From Linanthus parryae (lineage: Eukaryota > Streptophyta > Magnoliopsida > Ericales > Polemoniaceae): a DNA stretch of 64,000 nucleotides. The notes beneath the pieces are model-generated. The model was not told where the DNA came from and ran no database searches. It saw nothing but the letters and a program-made list of their open reading frames with translations. The position numbers and the translations under genes are program-made. The stretch covers positions 56,048,616-56,112,615 of the forward strand of contig JALGPY010000009.1 in assembly GCA_023055425.1 (NCBI GenBank). Direction: 5' to 3'. Positions 46,089 to 58,386 of this stretch are shown here, piece after piece; position 1 is the stretch's first letter, and every line of letters begins with the position of its first letter.

Positions 46089-47211
46089 CGAGACAACCCA
46101 ACACCTTCTCCGTTGCCTCCTCTCTCCACGGCGGGTCTGGGTGAAATCGGACGGCATTGTAACAGAAGAGAAGAAGACGAGAAGAAGGTTTGCTGGACAT
46201 TTAAATCAACCTTTTTTCTCGTCTTCTTCACTTCTAGGTTTGAAGCTTGATTCGAAGGTTTTAATCGGGAGCAGAGAGTGGTTGTGTCGTGAGGCAGAGC
46301 ATTTGGGTTCTCAATCGAATAGAAACCTGCGGATGTGCGGTCTAGCTGGACGTTGACGAGAGAGAGGGTATGGTGGTTGAAATCCATTGGAGGGCTGGAT
46401 TTTCTCCTTGGATTGGAGGTGGAATGATGGTTCAATTGGGTTCATGAGTCTGAATCGGAGGCGATGGTGGGCAGCGGCGGTGGTTACCATCGGGGCTAGG
46501 GCTGTGATTTGGTCAAATTCTGAGGGGGAAAGGACTCTCTGGTGGTCGGAGATAAGAGAGGAGGCGGTGATGGTGGATTGCTGCACCGTTTGCAAATCGG
46601 ATAGCTCGGTTTGAATCTCCGACAAGGCTGGAGTACCGCTCACAGGTGCGGTGGAGAGAGGACCGCCGCATTGCCAGCTTCTTCTCCCCCCTTCTTCTTC
46701 GTCTCCCTCCTTTTCTCTCTTCTCTGTTTTCAGATCCGGATGGTGATTCATGGGTCTGGGTTTGTAGAGCTTAGCACCAATGGGTTTGGACTACGGAAAA
46801 TTTTAGCACCACTGAGTTTGGACAAGCTTTGAAGTTTTGGGACTTCAAATAATTTGGAGTTTATTTTGTTTGTTTGTGTTTGTTGTAAAACTTCAAATAA
46901 TTTGGAGTTTATTTGTTTGTTTGTGTGTTTTTGTTGTTGTGGTGGTGGTGTTGTTGGGGCTGTGGTGTTGGTGGTGGTGGTGGGCTGGTGCTTGTGGTGG
47001 TGGTGATGGTGTTGTGGTGTTGGTGGGGTGGTGGTGGAGATTTAGTGGTAGTGGAGGTGGTGCTCAAGAACACCAAGAACATCAAGATGATGATGAACTC
47101 AATAATAAACAAAAAAGGGTGTTTTTTGTCCACAAATTGTAAGGGTAAAATGGTCACAAAAAGTCAGTTTGCACCCCCTCCACTAACGGATTGTAACAGA
47201 AGGGTGGTATA

Positions 47212-50200
47212 TGAAACAACCCAAGATCTCGGTTCAGGGTTAAAGAGACAATCGACAACCATAAGTAGAAATATTCTATTAAGATTACATTTCGCTTAAT
47301 GTACATAACAAAATTTCAATAATAAGTACGATTTAAAACAAAATGTTGTGATCTACTAAGTGATCTGACTTAACTAAACTTCTTCGTCTCGATTCGCGTT
47401 CCCATTCCCCAACCTTGATTTATGACCTGCGGTTTTAAAATAGCAAAAGCCGACGCAGTTTTGAAGAAATGATCAGTAAAAACTGAGTAAATACATACTA
47501 CGACATGTAAAGCAACGAGTGGCACGGAAGCATGAGTTGAAGCAAATAAAGAGATTTGAAAATCAATGAGAAAAAGAGTTGGAACAATTCGGAACATTTA
47601 TGAGTAACCGCGTAGCGAGAACCATCATCTTTAAAACATTTATAAACCACAAGTAGTCAACATATTCTTAAACAAGTAGAATATCGACAGTAAACAAGTC
47701 CATTTGACCTGATAATGATATTAAATCACAAGTAGCCAAAGCTTTTCAAATCATTTGATTAGATTAGGCAATCAAGAGCCACATACAACATCAATAGAGT
47801 AATCAAACTTTCTTTCAGTTCCAATTTAACCGTTAAGTTTAGCTGAGGCATGTCTAGAGCCACCAGCAGGATCGATGTAGACAGAGGGATCACGAAATAA
47901 TCACTAAGGGTTCCTTCTAGGGTCTATCAAACCCTATTTCACCCGAGCGTTAAGGGAGCCCATTCGTCAACCCCGCTCATAACATTAGCTAAAAGGCCTT
48001 AAGTGTCGACACCCCTATACCGTAGTGACCCTTACAAGTATAAGTAGCACTCTATAGCTCTATAAACCCCTTGGCCTCAATATCTTGATACCTTTTGGCT
48101 CATCGGGGGCGGATTTTTGAACATTAACGTTCTATCCAATAATAAGAAGCATTGCTTCAATGGGCTTAGCCATAAGAAAATGGAGGATCGCTTGACGTCT
48201 CTCATTAATAACAGTACTCTGTACATCGTCCTAAGTCTATTAGAGGTATTTTATTTCTTCTCTTTCACATAACTAGAATCAGAATATCAACGTTTCACAA
48301 GTAATTTCTGAGAGTTCTCAAAGGAGATGAACAAAATAGTTTAACAACATTCGAGTGGAAAACATGCATTCTCATACTTTTTCATATAACAAGCATTCAT
48401 TTGAAACATCGAACACATACGCACATTTTGATATGTAAAGGTCGTACATATGTACTTACCACTGAGATGAAGCACAATCAAAAGAAAGAAACTAAGCCTA
48501 GCACTCCGACGACAACCGCTCTCTCATATGGGGTCGATGTCTACAATCACACGTATGACGTACTCGTTATAACCAATTTACACATTTATAATAGAAATGC
48601 AAACCTACATGTAACATAGTCCTAAATGTCACTAATGAACATATAATGATGTTTAATTATCAAAACAAGTCCAACAAAACACCTAGAAGTTCAAAAATTC
48701 AAGTTTTTTAAAAATTGTGAAACTACAATTCTGGACAGAATTGTAGCTCTGACTTTATAGCCATATTTACCATATCAAATCATCTCCTAAAATCTTGAAA
48801 CTAATGTATGATGAACCTATGTGTGTCTACTTTCAGAAACATCAAGAAAATCATGCATAGCTATTATAAAACTCAAGTTACAAAAATAACAAACACTGCT
48901 ATGCAGAGACATGTTTGGAAGAAAGTTTCAACTTTGAAGACCAATTACTACTACTTGGAGAATAGGAAAAATGCCTATATTCTCCAGAATGAATCCCTTA
49001 TGTGTCTAGTTTCATCACAAGAAAGATTGGGTGCCATAAGTTTCTGGAAATGAGATTTTTAACAAAAATGGTAAAACTTGTCTAAAAACATAGTTTCAGA
49101 AAACATGCAACTTAGAATGAGCATATCTCCCTAACCAAAAAGGATGTGGAGTTGAATTTTCTTTCAAAATGACCCCCTATGAGTCTAGTTTCAGAATATG
49201 AAAGAGTTAAAAATTCTACAGAGACAAAATTTGGAGATAATATACGTTTTTCACAAGCTGGTCAGATTGTAAAGACATGCAATTTTCACAAAGAACACTC
49301 AAAACATGATCAATCCACTTCCATCATACATGCAACTTGAGAAATATGTTTTTATAATAAAATAAAACAAGCTAGACATACAAAAAGAGATCAAACAAGA
49401 AATTTGGGGAATCATGTGAAGAATTTGAAAAAAAACAAGTTTAAAGTCTCAAATTCATGTTCTAGACACACATGCAAGCAAAGATCAAGAAGTTTTCTAT
49501 CATTATGATGAAAGTAACATCAAAATGCACAAATTTAAAGAGGAATAAAAGCTTACAAATGAGCCTTAAGAGAGACATTTGGGACAATAATGGTGCTTGG
49601 AGAAGCTTGAAGTCCATGAGAGCTTGAAAACCCCTTCAATGGAGGGAATTTTGATGTAAGAGGAATATGATGATGAAGAAGATGATGATGAAACTAACAT
49701 CACACAAATGAAAATAGAAAAGAGATGCTTACAAGACCTTGATGAGCTTAAAATCATGAAGAAGATGAAGAAAATAGCTCCCCCCATGCATAGTATGACC
49801 TTGGACTTGAGTTTTTCATGAATTTGAAGGTGAAAAATGATGTTTTGGAGGTGTTTTTGTGAGGTCAACACTCCAATCCGGGAATGGAGTTTTTTGGAGA
49901 GAGATGAGAGAGTATTTGAGTGTTCTTGAGGAAGATGAAATGTAAAGAAATGAAAGAGATAGTGTGTGGGTGATGAGTGATGAAAGAGAGTATTAGTGAT
50001 GGGGTTGATGGAGATGAAAATGATAGATGTAGGCAATAATATTTTATTAGAGTTGACCAAAGATGTAGGGTGGAATAATTAAATTCATATGAACAAGATA
50101 TGGAATGCTAGTTGGGGTAGAAAATGTAAAATTGATAAATGAGAGTTTTCTTTGTGAAAACTAAAAGTTGGGGGATGAAAATATAATTTCCAATTAATAG

Positions 50201-50520
50201 GTAACACTAGCAAAGATAATTTTCATAAATTATAAAATCTCCAAATCATTTTAAATAAAACACTTTGTATAAGTCACTTTTAGAAAACTACAAGTATGTT
50301 CTAGATTTACAAAATGAGTTTCATATAGTATCATCTAAGTTTCAAAAACTACAAAATAACCGCAAATTAAAAATATATATCCTTGTAGATGTCAAATGAC
50401 ATCCTTATATTTTAAAATAAATAAAAGTCATTAATAAGTTTGAAATATAAATTTCTCAAAATTTTCAAATATTTTTCTAAAATGACCAAATAACCTCTTA
50501 ATTAAATATGGGGTATTACA
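47212..50520 (-). repeat. Left LTR, 3309 bp (3' LTR in element sense)
   Basis: It is the same length as the right copy and almost identical. The 164-codon frame at 49566-50060 is serine-rich, is repeated in the other LTR and resembles no protein I know. I treat it as fortuitous. Confidence 0.93.
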
Positions 50521-50558
50521 TTATATCCCCCTTAAAATGAAGCTTCGTCCCCGAAGCT

Positions 50559-50597
<39 letters not shown>

Positions 50598-51763
50598 TAA
50601 AACTACGACATGCTTCACGAGAATGCAACTAATGCACATGAGAGTTGTATGCAATGCAAATGCACGTGCTAATTGTATGCAAGGCTAATGCATATGCAAC
50701 ACTTATATTAACGGGAACGAGCTCTCGGTCGGTAAAGTCTCTACTCATTCGTATCATAGTAGGGGTTAAAATACAATTAACTCCAGTAGAAGGTCGACAC
50801 CAAATTTTGAAAGGTCTAGACCAACATACAAGTTATCACGTTTACAAGGTTATTCGAAAACTTTTCTTTTTCGCATTTAAATAAGTCTCGAAAGTTTTAG
50901 ACACAAAATACTTTGATCGCAACTAACATGTCATTTTGCTTGACTCATCCGTATGAAAAATATTGTCTTACCTGTATAGGATTAGATAAACCAATCACCT
51001 CAAGTGTTCCAAGCATACGAGGGAAAAAAAGAACACTATGTGTCGTCACACAACGTGTCTCTCCATCACAACTCGCATGTGTTTATAATGTTCCAACTTA
51101 GTCTAGACAGCGGGTACAACTCATAGTACCGTCGTACTAAGAGTCACGCCAGCGGACTGCTAAACAAAGTGGTCCATATCACTTGGCATTTGGTATCTCC
51201 GCACCAATCATATTTTCAAAACTATTTTTTTTAAAGAAAATATATATGTATATATATTGTCAAAACTTTATAATTTTGGAAGCGACCATGTCAAATTAAC
51301 TCAAACTGAAACAAAACATAGTATTATCTTAAAAGTCGCACTCAAAGGTATGAAAGGAATGGTCTCAATGTCTTCTAAGTCAAAACGACGATACTCTCAT
51401 GTCGATAAAATAACATAACAAATTAAGGGAACGTGCATACGCATCCCACGACAATGACAAATCATTTCTATATAGTAAGCAAACATGCTCATAGGATATC
51501 AAACATATAAATAAGCAAGTCATTTTCGCATTGATCACATCTCAAAAAGCAGTTAACAGTCACTTAACAAGTCAGGTACAAAAAAAGTTTGACAAGAAAT
51601 ACGTGTAAGTACCCAAACTCCCCGACGGCTTGTTTACTTTCTTATTTCCAAATTGGGTTATCCTAATCATTTTAAATTTTGAAAACATTTTCAATTTCTT
51701 AATTATCTACTTAAGGAAGTCGAAATCTCTCATTAACCAGAGAACCGATGCTCTGATACCATC
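50521..51763 (-). other. Interior of the large-LTR element, no genes
   Basis: From right to left it holds the primer site, about 1.1 kb of unassigned non-coding sequence, a run of about 37 T (minus-strand A) at 50561-50597, and the pol-end relic with the purine tract. No frame matches a retroelement protein. Confidence 0.8.
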
Positions 51764-54700
51764 TGAAACAACCCAGGATCTCGGTTCAGGGTTAAAGAGA
51801 CAATCGACAACCATAAGTAGAAATATTATATTAAGATTACATTTCGCTTAATGTACATAACAAAATTTCAATAATAAGTACGATTTAAAACAAAATGTTG
51901 TGATCTACTAAGTGATCTGACTTAACTAAACTTCTTCGTCTCGATTCGCGTTCCCATTCCCCAACCTTGATTTATGACCTGCGGTTTTAAAATAGCAAAA
52001 GCCAACGCAGTTTTGAAGAAATGATCAGTAAAAACTGAGTAAATACATACTACGACATGTAAAGCAACGAGTGGCACGGAAGCATGAGTTGAAGCAAATA
52101 AAGAGATTTGAAAATCAATGAGAAAAAGAGTTGGAACAATTCGGAACATTTATGAGTAACCGCGTAGCGAGAACCATCATCTTTAAAACATTTATAAACC
52201 ACAAGTAGTCAACATATTCTTAAACAAGTAGAATATCGACAGTAAACAAGTCCATTTGACCTGATAATGATATTAAATCACAAGTAGCCAAAGCTTTTCA
52301 AATCATTTGATTAGATTAGGCAATCAAGAGCCACATACAACATCAATAGAGTAATCAAACTTTCTTTCAATTCCAATTTAACCGTTAAGTTTAGCTGAGG
52401 CATGTCTAGAGCCACCAGCAGGATCGATGTAGACAGAGGGATCACGAAATAATCACTAAGGGTTCCTTCTAGGGTCTATCAAACCCTATTTCACCCGAGC
52501 GTTAAGGGAGCCCATTCGTCAACCCCGCTCATAACATTAGCTAAAAGGCCTTAAGTGTCGACACCCCTATACCGTAGTGACCCTTACAAGTATAAGTAGC
52601 ACTCTATAGCTCTATAAACCCCTTGGCCTCAATATCTTGATACCTTTTGGCTCATCGGGGGCGGATTTTTGAACATTAACGTTCTATCCAATAATAAGAA
52701 GCATTGCTTCAATGGGCTTAGCCATAAGAAAATGGAGGATCGCTTGACGTCTCTCATTAATAACAGTACTCTGTACATCGTCCTAAGTCTATTAGAGGTA
52801 TTTTATTTCTTCTCTTTCACATAACCAGAATCAGAATATCAACGTTTCACAAGTAATTTCTGAGAGTTCTCAAAGGAGATGAACAAAATAGTTTAACAAC
52901 ATTCGAGTGGAAAACATGCATTCTCATACTTTTTCATATAACAAGCATTCATTTGAAACATCGAACACATACGCACATTTTGATATGTAAAGGTCGTACA
53001 TATGTACTTACCACTGAGATGAAGCACAATCAAAAGAAAGAAACTAAGCCTAGCACTCCGACGACAACCGCTCTCTCATATGGGGTCGATGTCTACAATC
53101 ACACGTATGACGTACTCGTTATAACCAATTTACACATTTATAATAGAAATGCAAACCTACATGTAACATAGTCCTAAATGTCACTAATGAACATATAATG
53201 ATGTTTAATTATCAAAACAAGTCCAACAAAACACCTAGAAGTTCAAAAATTCAAGTTTTTTAAAAATTGTGAAACTACAATTCTGGACAGAATTGTAGCT
53301 CTGACTTTATAGCCATATTTACCATATCAAATCATCTCCTAAAATCTTGAAACTAATGTATGATGAACCTATGTGTGTCTACTTTCAGAAACATCAAGAA
53401 AATCATGCATAGCTATTATAAAACTCAAGTTACAAAAATAACAAACACTGCTATGCAGAGACATGTTTGGAAGAAAGTTTCAACTTTGAAGACCAATTAC
53501 TACTACTTGGAGAATAGGAAAAATGCCTATATTCTCCAGAATGAATCCCTTATGTGTCTAGTTTCATCACAAGAAAGATTGGGTGCCATAAGTTTCTGGA
53601 AATGAGATTTTTAACAAAAATGGTAAAACTTGTCTAAAAACATAGTTTCAGAAAACATGCAACTTAGAATGAGCATATCTCCCTAACCAAAAAGGATGTG
53701 GAGTTGAATTTTCTTTCAAAATGACCCCCTATGAGTCTAGTTTCAGAATATGAAAGAGTTAAAAATTCTACAGAGACAAAATTTGGAGATAATATACGTT
53801 TTTCACAAGCTGGTCAGATTGTAAAGACATGCAATTTTCACAAAGAACACTCAAAACATGATCAATCCACTTCCATCATACATGCAACTTGAGAAATATG
53901 TTTTTATAATAAAATAAAACAAGCTAGACATACAAAAAGAGATCAAACAAGAAATTTGGGGAATCATGTGAAGAATTTGAAAAAAAACAAGTTTAAAGTC
54001 TCAAATTCATGTTCTAGACACACATGCAAGCAAAGATCAAGAAGTTTTCTATCATTATGATGAAAGTAACATCAAAATGCACAAATTTAAAGAGGAATAA
54101 AAGCTTACAAATGAGCCTTAAGAGAGACATTTGGGACAATAATGGTGCTTGGAGAAGCTTGAAGTCCATGAGAGCTTGAAAACCCCTTCAATGGAGGGAA
54201 TTTTGATGTAAGAGGAATATGATGATGAAGAAGATGATGATGAAACTAACATCACACAAATGAAAATAGAAAAGAGATGCTTACAAGACCTTGATGAGCT
54301 TAAAATCATGAAGAAGATGAAGAAAATAGCTCCCCCCATGCATAGTATGACCTTGGACTTGAGTTTTTCATGAATTTGAAGGTGAAAAATGATGTTTTGG
54401 AGGTGTTTTTGTGAGGTCAACACTCCAATCCGGGAATGGAGTTTTTTGGAGAGAGATGAGAGAGTATTTGAGTGTTTTTGAGGAAGATGAAATGTAAAGA
54501 AATGAAAGAGATAGTGTGTGGGTGATGAGTGATGAAAGAGAGTATTAGTGATGGGGTTGATGGAGATGAAAATGATAGATGTAGGCAATAATATTTTATT
54601 AGAGTTGACCAAAGATGTAGGGTGGAATAATTAAATTCATATGAACAAGATATGGAATGCTAGTTGAGGTAGAAAATGTAAAATTGATAAATGAGAGTTT

Positions 54701-55072
54701 TCTTTGTGAAAACTAAAAGTTGGGGGATGAAAATATAATTTCCAATTAATAGGTAACACTAGCAAAGATAATTTTCATAAATTATAAAATCTCCAAATCA
54801 TTTTAAATAAAACACTTTGTATAAGTCACTTTTAGAAAACTACAAGTATGTTCTAGATTTACAAAATGAGTTTCATATAGTTTCATCTAAGTTTCAAAAA
54901 CTACAACATAACCGCAAATTAAAAATATATATCCTTGTAGATGTCAAACGACATCCTTATATTTTAAAATAAATAAAAGTCATTAATAAGTTTGAAATAT
55001 AAATTTCTCAAAATTTTCAAATATTTTTCTAAAATGACCAAATAACCCCTTAATTAAATATGGGGTATTACA
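51764..55072 (-). repeat. Right LTR, 3309 bp (5' LTR in element sense)
   Basis: It is the partner of 47212-50520. Differences I noted include cccaagatc/cccaggatc, gtgttcttg/gtgtttttg and gttggggtag/gttgaggtag. Confidence 0.93.
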
Positions 55073-55496
55073 CTATATGTCCACCCTCCATCCACTACAG
55101 GGGTGCAAAAAGTATTTTCCCCATAAATCAAGGGGCAAAATGTATTTCCCCCATAAATGGAGGGTGGTTTTTGTCTTTTACCCATTTTTTATATGTATGT
55201 TATCAAGTTAATTTTAAGGGGACAATTTCTATTTTGTTGAATGTGATAATTATGTTAATTTATTTAGTTTAATGGGCTAGCTCGAATTCAACCCGAATCC
55301 GAATTAGTTTGTTCAAATATGGGCTTGGACATGCTAGCAGTGCTCATAAACCGAGTTGGGCTGTGATTGGACAACCATGACAGAACTTGGGCTAGGACTT
55401 GGACAAGGGTGTCAACCCGCCCAGCCTGCCCGAGTTGCAGTCCTACATTTGTCTAAAGGGCACTGCTAAACTCATGAAGTAAGCTATCGCCTCTAC

Positions 55497-56222
55497 TAGA
55501 TAACATTTTCTTTGAAAGGCAAAAAGTTCATTAAGCATAAAGAAATATTACATGGATGCATCTTTCGACCCGAGATAAAAAGCAGACTGTCACACCACCT
55601 AGAAACGGCTACCAAACTAACTGAGCCATCTAGCTGCAAGGTGACCTAATGGCAAATCAAGCGCAAAACTAAGATAAAAAGTTTGACAAAGGAGGAGAGT
55701 TGCTCAAAATTGCATGTAAGGTAGCAAGAACAACTAGAGAGAAGCGCCGACTAAGCTGCAAGGTGACATGTTGGATAGTCGAGTGCTAAAAACTGATAGT
55801 TTCCCGCATTATAGGTTCATTTGTAACAAAACATGAGCATGGGAGTATTGCACATCCCCAAAAGAGACCGAGAGATAGGGTCTTCCAAATTGCCCATAAC
55901 GTTAATAGTGTTGGACTTTTGAAATAATCGAACCACGAAGCCAGGCTGAGAAAGTTGTGGTCATCCAAACTAAGTGCACCGAAATCCATACTGAGGCAGC
56001 CATGTCACATGTCCGGAAGAGATGTTCGAGCATTTCATCTTCCCTATGGCATACCTCGCAAGAAGACGGGAGAAGAGAAACATGTTGGCCATCAGAGCTC
56101 TTACAAGAAGGAGACTCTACAGAAACTTCCACAGAAAATGTTTGATCTTCTCCGGAAGAGTAATACCACATAGCTTACCCTATACAGGATGTAGATATAT
56201 TTTTCTGCAGATAAAATAGCAT
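55497..56222 (-). pseudogene. 3' fragment of a LINE (non-LTR) retrotransposon
   Basis: The minus frame contains CEVCHREDEMLEHLFRTC followed by VW, the zinc-binding motif (zf-RVT) downstream of plant LINE reverse transcriptases. Further on the sequence ends gtaatatttctttatgctta and atgaactttttgcctttc, typical of LINE 3' tails. The RT domain is absent and the frame is broken after about 90 codons. Confidence 0.75.
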
Positions 56223-57661
56223 AGTGGAAAGAAAGCACGAGCCCAATCCAATTCTAATAGTATATAGCATGAGCTTGATGTAACTCTCCTAATTTGGTGA
56301 GATGCGAACAATATTACCATTTCTTTGTGCTGGAGGAAGGTTGATGGACAGGACTTGAGTAACCAAGAAGTCTGGAGGACCTTGAGTCCTAATGTTATTA
56401 GAAACCTAGTACTAATTTAAATTATATTGGCCAGGATGACTAATAGGATACCGTAGAGATCGAATAAATCTGTCTTGTCCAAAATTAATATTTGTACATT
56501 TTTGTGTACAAGAGAATTTGATAGGTCTTGGTAGAGTGTGAAGTAAGGCATAGTCAACCAATGATAGAAGGACAAATGAGTAGTGGGGAAAAGGGGATGA
56601 GAGTAAACTGAGTACTCAAAGAGATATAGAATGAGAGAAATAGAGCTATGGGTGGGCGTGAGTGTCATGGGTACTCCTTTGCTTGTTAATTGTCCTATCA
56701 GACAAAATGAGGTAACCTTATATATGTGTAGTTGTGTGGCAGTGGACCCCAGGCACTTAGCGTCACGGGAGGCCTTTAGCTTCACCCTCCTGGAGAAAAC
56801 AACTAATATGGTACCGAATTCACTTACAACCAGCGGTTTCCTGCCATAAGGCACCCGTGTGAGCCCCTCTTTGAAAACCAAACCACGACTCCCCCTGCAG
56901 AAGCCTTGATGAACCTCACCCTGGCCACCATTCCACTGGACTTCTTCGGTGTGTGTGCAATGTCCTGGTACATAGTAGCGCGATCAGTGTCCATCTCGAC
57001 CATGTCTCATGGTCCGAGTTTAGTGCATAGTTCGTAAGCTGCACAACCAATGGGGTCACCAGCCCCTAGGGGTGGAACGAATGTAGTCCCCTGCAAGTTG
57101 TACCTCTTATGGCACGATATGAGTGGTGGCGTTCATGCTAACATGGCGCACCCAAAAATCATTACACTTGCCCTCATGCGATGGTCGCATTACTGACGTG
57201 TGCGTATGCACTTCAGTTGAGAATTCAAACAACATTATTTAGGCAGGAAGATCCCATGAAGCCAGATGCGGTGTGGCATACACTAGGCCCCCCACTTAGA
57301 GTAGGCGTGGTTTAGGTCGTGGAAAGCTATGCGGAGACAACAAACCCCTTTGCACTGATAGCGACATGTATTTGAGCAAGGGGCCGGCCCAGGCGCCATA
57401 TGGTCTTCTAAGTAACTCTTCGTTGTATCTAAGTTACGCAGGTGGCGTAACCTTTTCGGGAGGCTATTGCTTGTATATAAGGGTGGAGTCTTGGACTCCA
57501 ACTGAATCTATCATATCCTTCCGAACAAGGATGGCGAGGATTAGAACAAGAGAATGTCGACTCGAAACTCGTCCATTTTCTTTCCATCAAATTCACAAGA
57601 TATTGCAATAAAATGAAAAATAAATATAATTTGAATGTACTTACCAAACTTAATATTTTAC
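56223..57661. other. Unassigned sequence, no gene seen
   Basis: No protein family is recognisable on either strand. A TATA-like tgtatataagggtgg at 57473 and the GC-richer stretch before it resemble the promoter part of an LTR, but I found no partner or ends. Confidence 0.4.
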
Positions 57662-58137
57662 GGTTCGTTTGGATAACAATGGATTTGGGGGGTGAATTTG
57701 GATTTGGGATGATTTCAAATGAAATCCAACATTTGGATATACTATAGGGGCTTGGATTTGATTTGAAACAAATCCAAACCCCCAAATCATGAATAATTTG
57801 AAATTCCAACACAATGGCCGTCATTTAAATCCACCGCGCCTAAGTGATGAAACTAAGTTTTCATCTGTAGGCTTTAAGAGAATCGTGTAAAAAAGTGCTC
57901 TTGGCGGGATTCGAACCCCGTATCTCAGCCTCGCCGGCAGGTCAAAGCCTTTGCAGTGGGGCATTTGCCGCTGGGACAAGTTCATTTATGTTAACTTTCA
58001 AATATTAAATAATTAACTTCTCTAGCTAATCCAAATTCAAAATTAGACTCATAAAACGAAGATTTTCAAATATGTTCAGATTCGAAATTTTAGAATTTGA
58101 AATTTTAGATTTCAAATCATGATTACCAAACGCAACC
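57662..58137. mobile_element. Inverted-repeat element with an internal tRNA-like segment
   Basis: The left end ggttcgtttggataacaatg and the reverse complement of the right end, ggttgcgtttggtaatcatg, match apart from small differences. The interior is full of ggatttg/caaatcc and ttcaaat variants. No clear target duplication was found. It lies just downstream of the ABCC gene's 3' end. Confidence 0.5.
57895..57980 (-). tRNA. tRNA-like sequence, probably a pseudogene
   Basis: On the minus strand a B box GGTTCGAATCC is followed by cgccaagagcac, and a D-arm-like cccagcggcaaatgccc is at the other side. A longer arm cctgccggcgagg sits between them. The acceptor and T stems have several mismatches and I cannot assign an anticodon. 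It may be a tRNA-derived SINE head. Confidence 0.4.
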
Positions 58138-58386
58138 TTTGGGAACTTACCAAAGGCAATTAGTTAAACTGCACATTAGAAATTTACTACCAATTAAATA
58201 CACAAATTGCTTTACAGTATCTGAGAAAACAACAAACTTATAACTATAGATACTGAGTTAAAAAGACAAAATATATTGTATAAAAATGTTATAAAATATG
58301 AACTACATTGACACACACACACACACATATTTAACTCCGGAAATTTGGACTAACTCAACTTACAAATACTCGAGTGTGACCCTAAA

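Larger units (their letters stand above)
47212..55072 (-). mobile_element. Non-autonomous Tekay/Del-like element with 3.3-kb LTRs
   Basis: Two 3309-base direct repeats (47212-50520 and 51764-55072) flank only 1243 bases. On the minus strand the LTR starts TGTAATACCCCATATTT and ends GGGTTGTTTCA. A primer site TGGTATCAGAGCA (initiator tRNA-Met type) lies two bases from the 5' LTR, at 51761-51749. The purine tract ttttaaggggga lies at 50537-50526, and just before it cttcggggacgaagc recalls the 3' end of pol in Tekay/Del chromoviruses. Flanks are GTATA and CTATA. No Gag or Pol frame remains. I counted about 11 differences between the LTRs, roughly 0.3 percent, so the insertion is young. Confidence 0.92.
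45826..55183. mobile_element. Mutator-like non-autonomous element split by a nested LTR element
   Basis: The left end (45826-45917) and the reverse complement of the right end (55183-55092) match over about 85 bases with roughly half a dozen differences, both starting GGGTAAAAG. The flanks are ATTTTTATA on the left and ATTTTTTATA on the right, a 9-base Mutator-type duplication with one T indel. Without the nested LTR element it is about 1.5 kb. The interior has a TC microsatellite (46043-46085), a GC-rich genic-looking part (46100-46750) and GGT-rich sequence (46930-47060). No transposase is present. The interior is shared, inverted, with the element at 61283. Confidence 0.85.

Noticed and set aside
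46837..47142. Glycine/valine/tryptophan-rich frame
   Set aside because: It is produced by the GGT/GTG-rich simple sequence inside the Mutator-like element.
49566..50060. 164-codon minus-strand frame, repeated at 54118-54612
   Set aside because: Both copies lie in the two LTRs of the same element. The sequence is low-complexity (serine run, TTC/ATC-rich) with no known domain, so it is duplicated by the LTR structure and probably not a gene.
56417..56881. 154-codon minus-strand frame
   Set aside because: It has no recognisable domain, signal or splice context and lies in unassigned repeat-like sequence.
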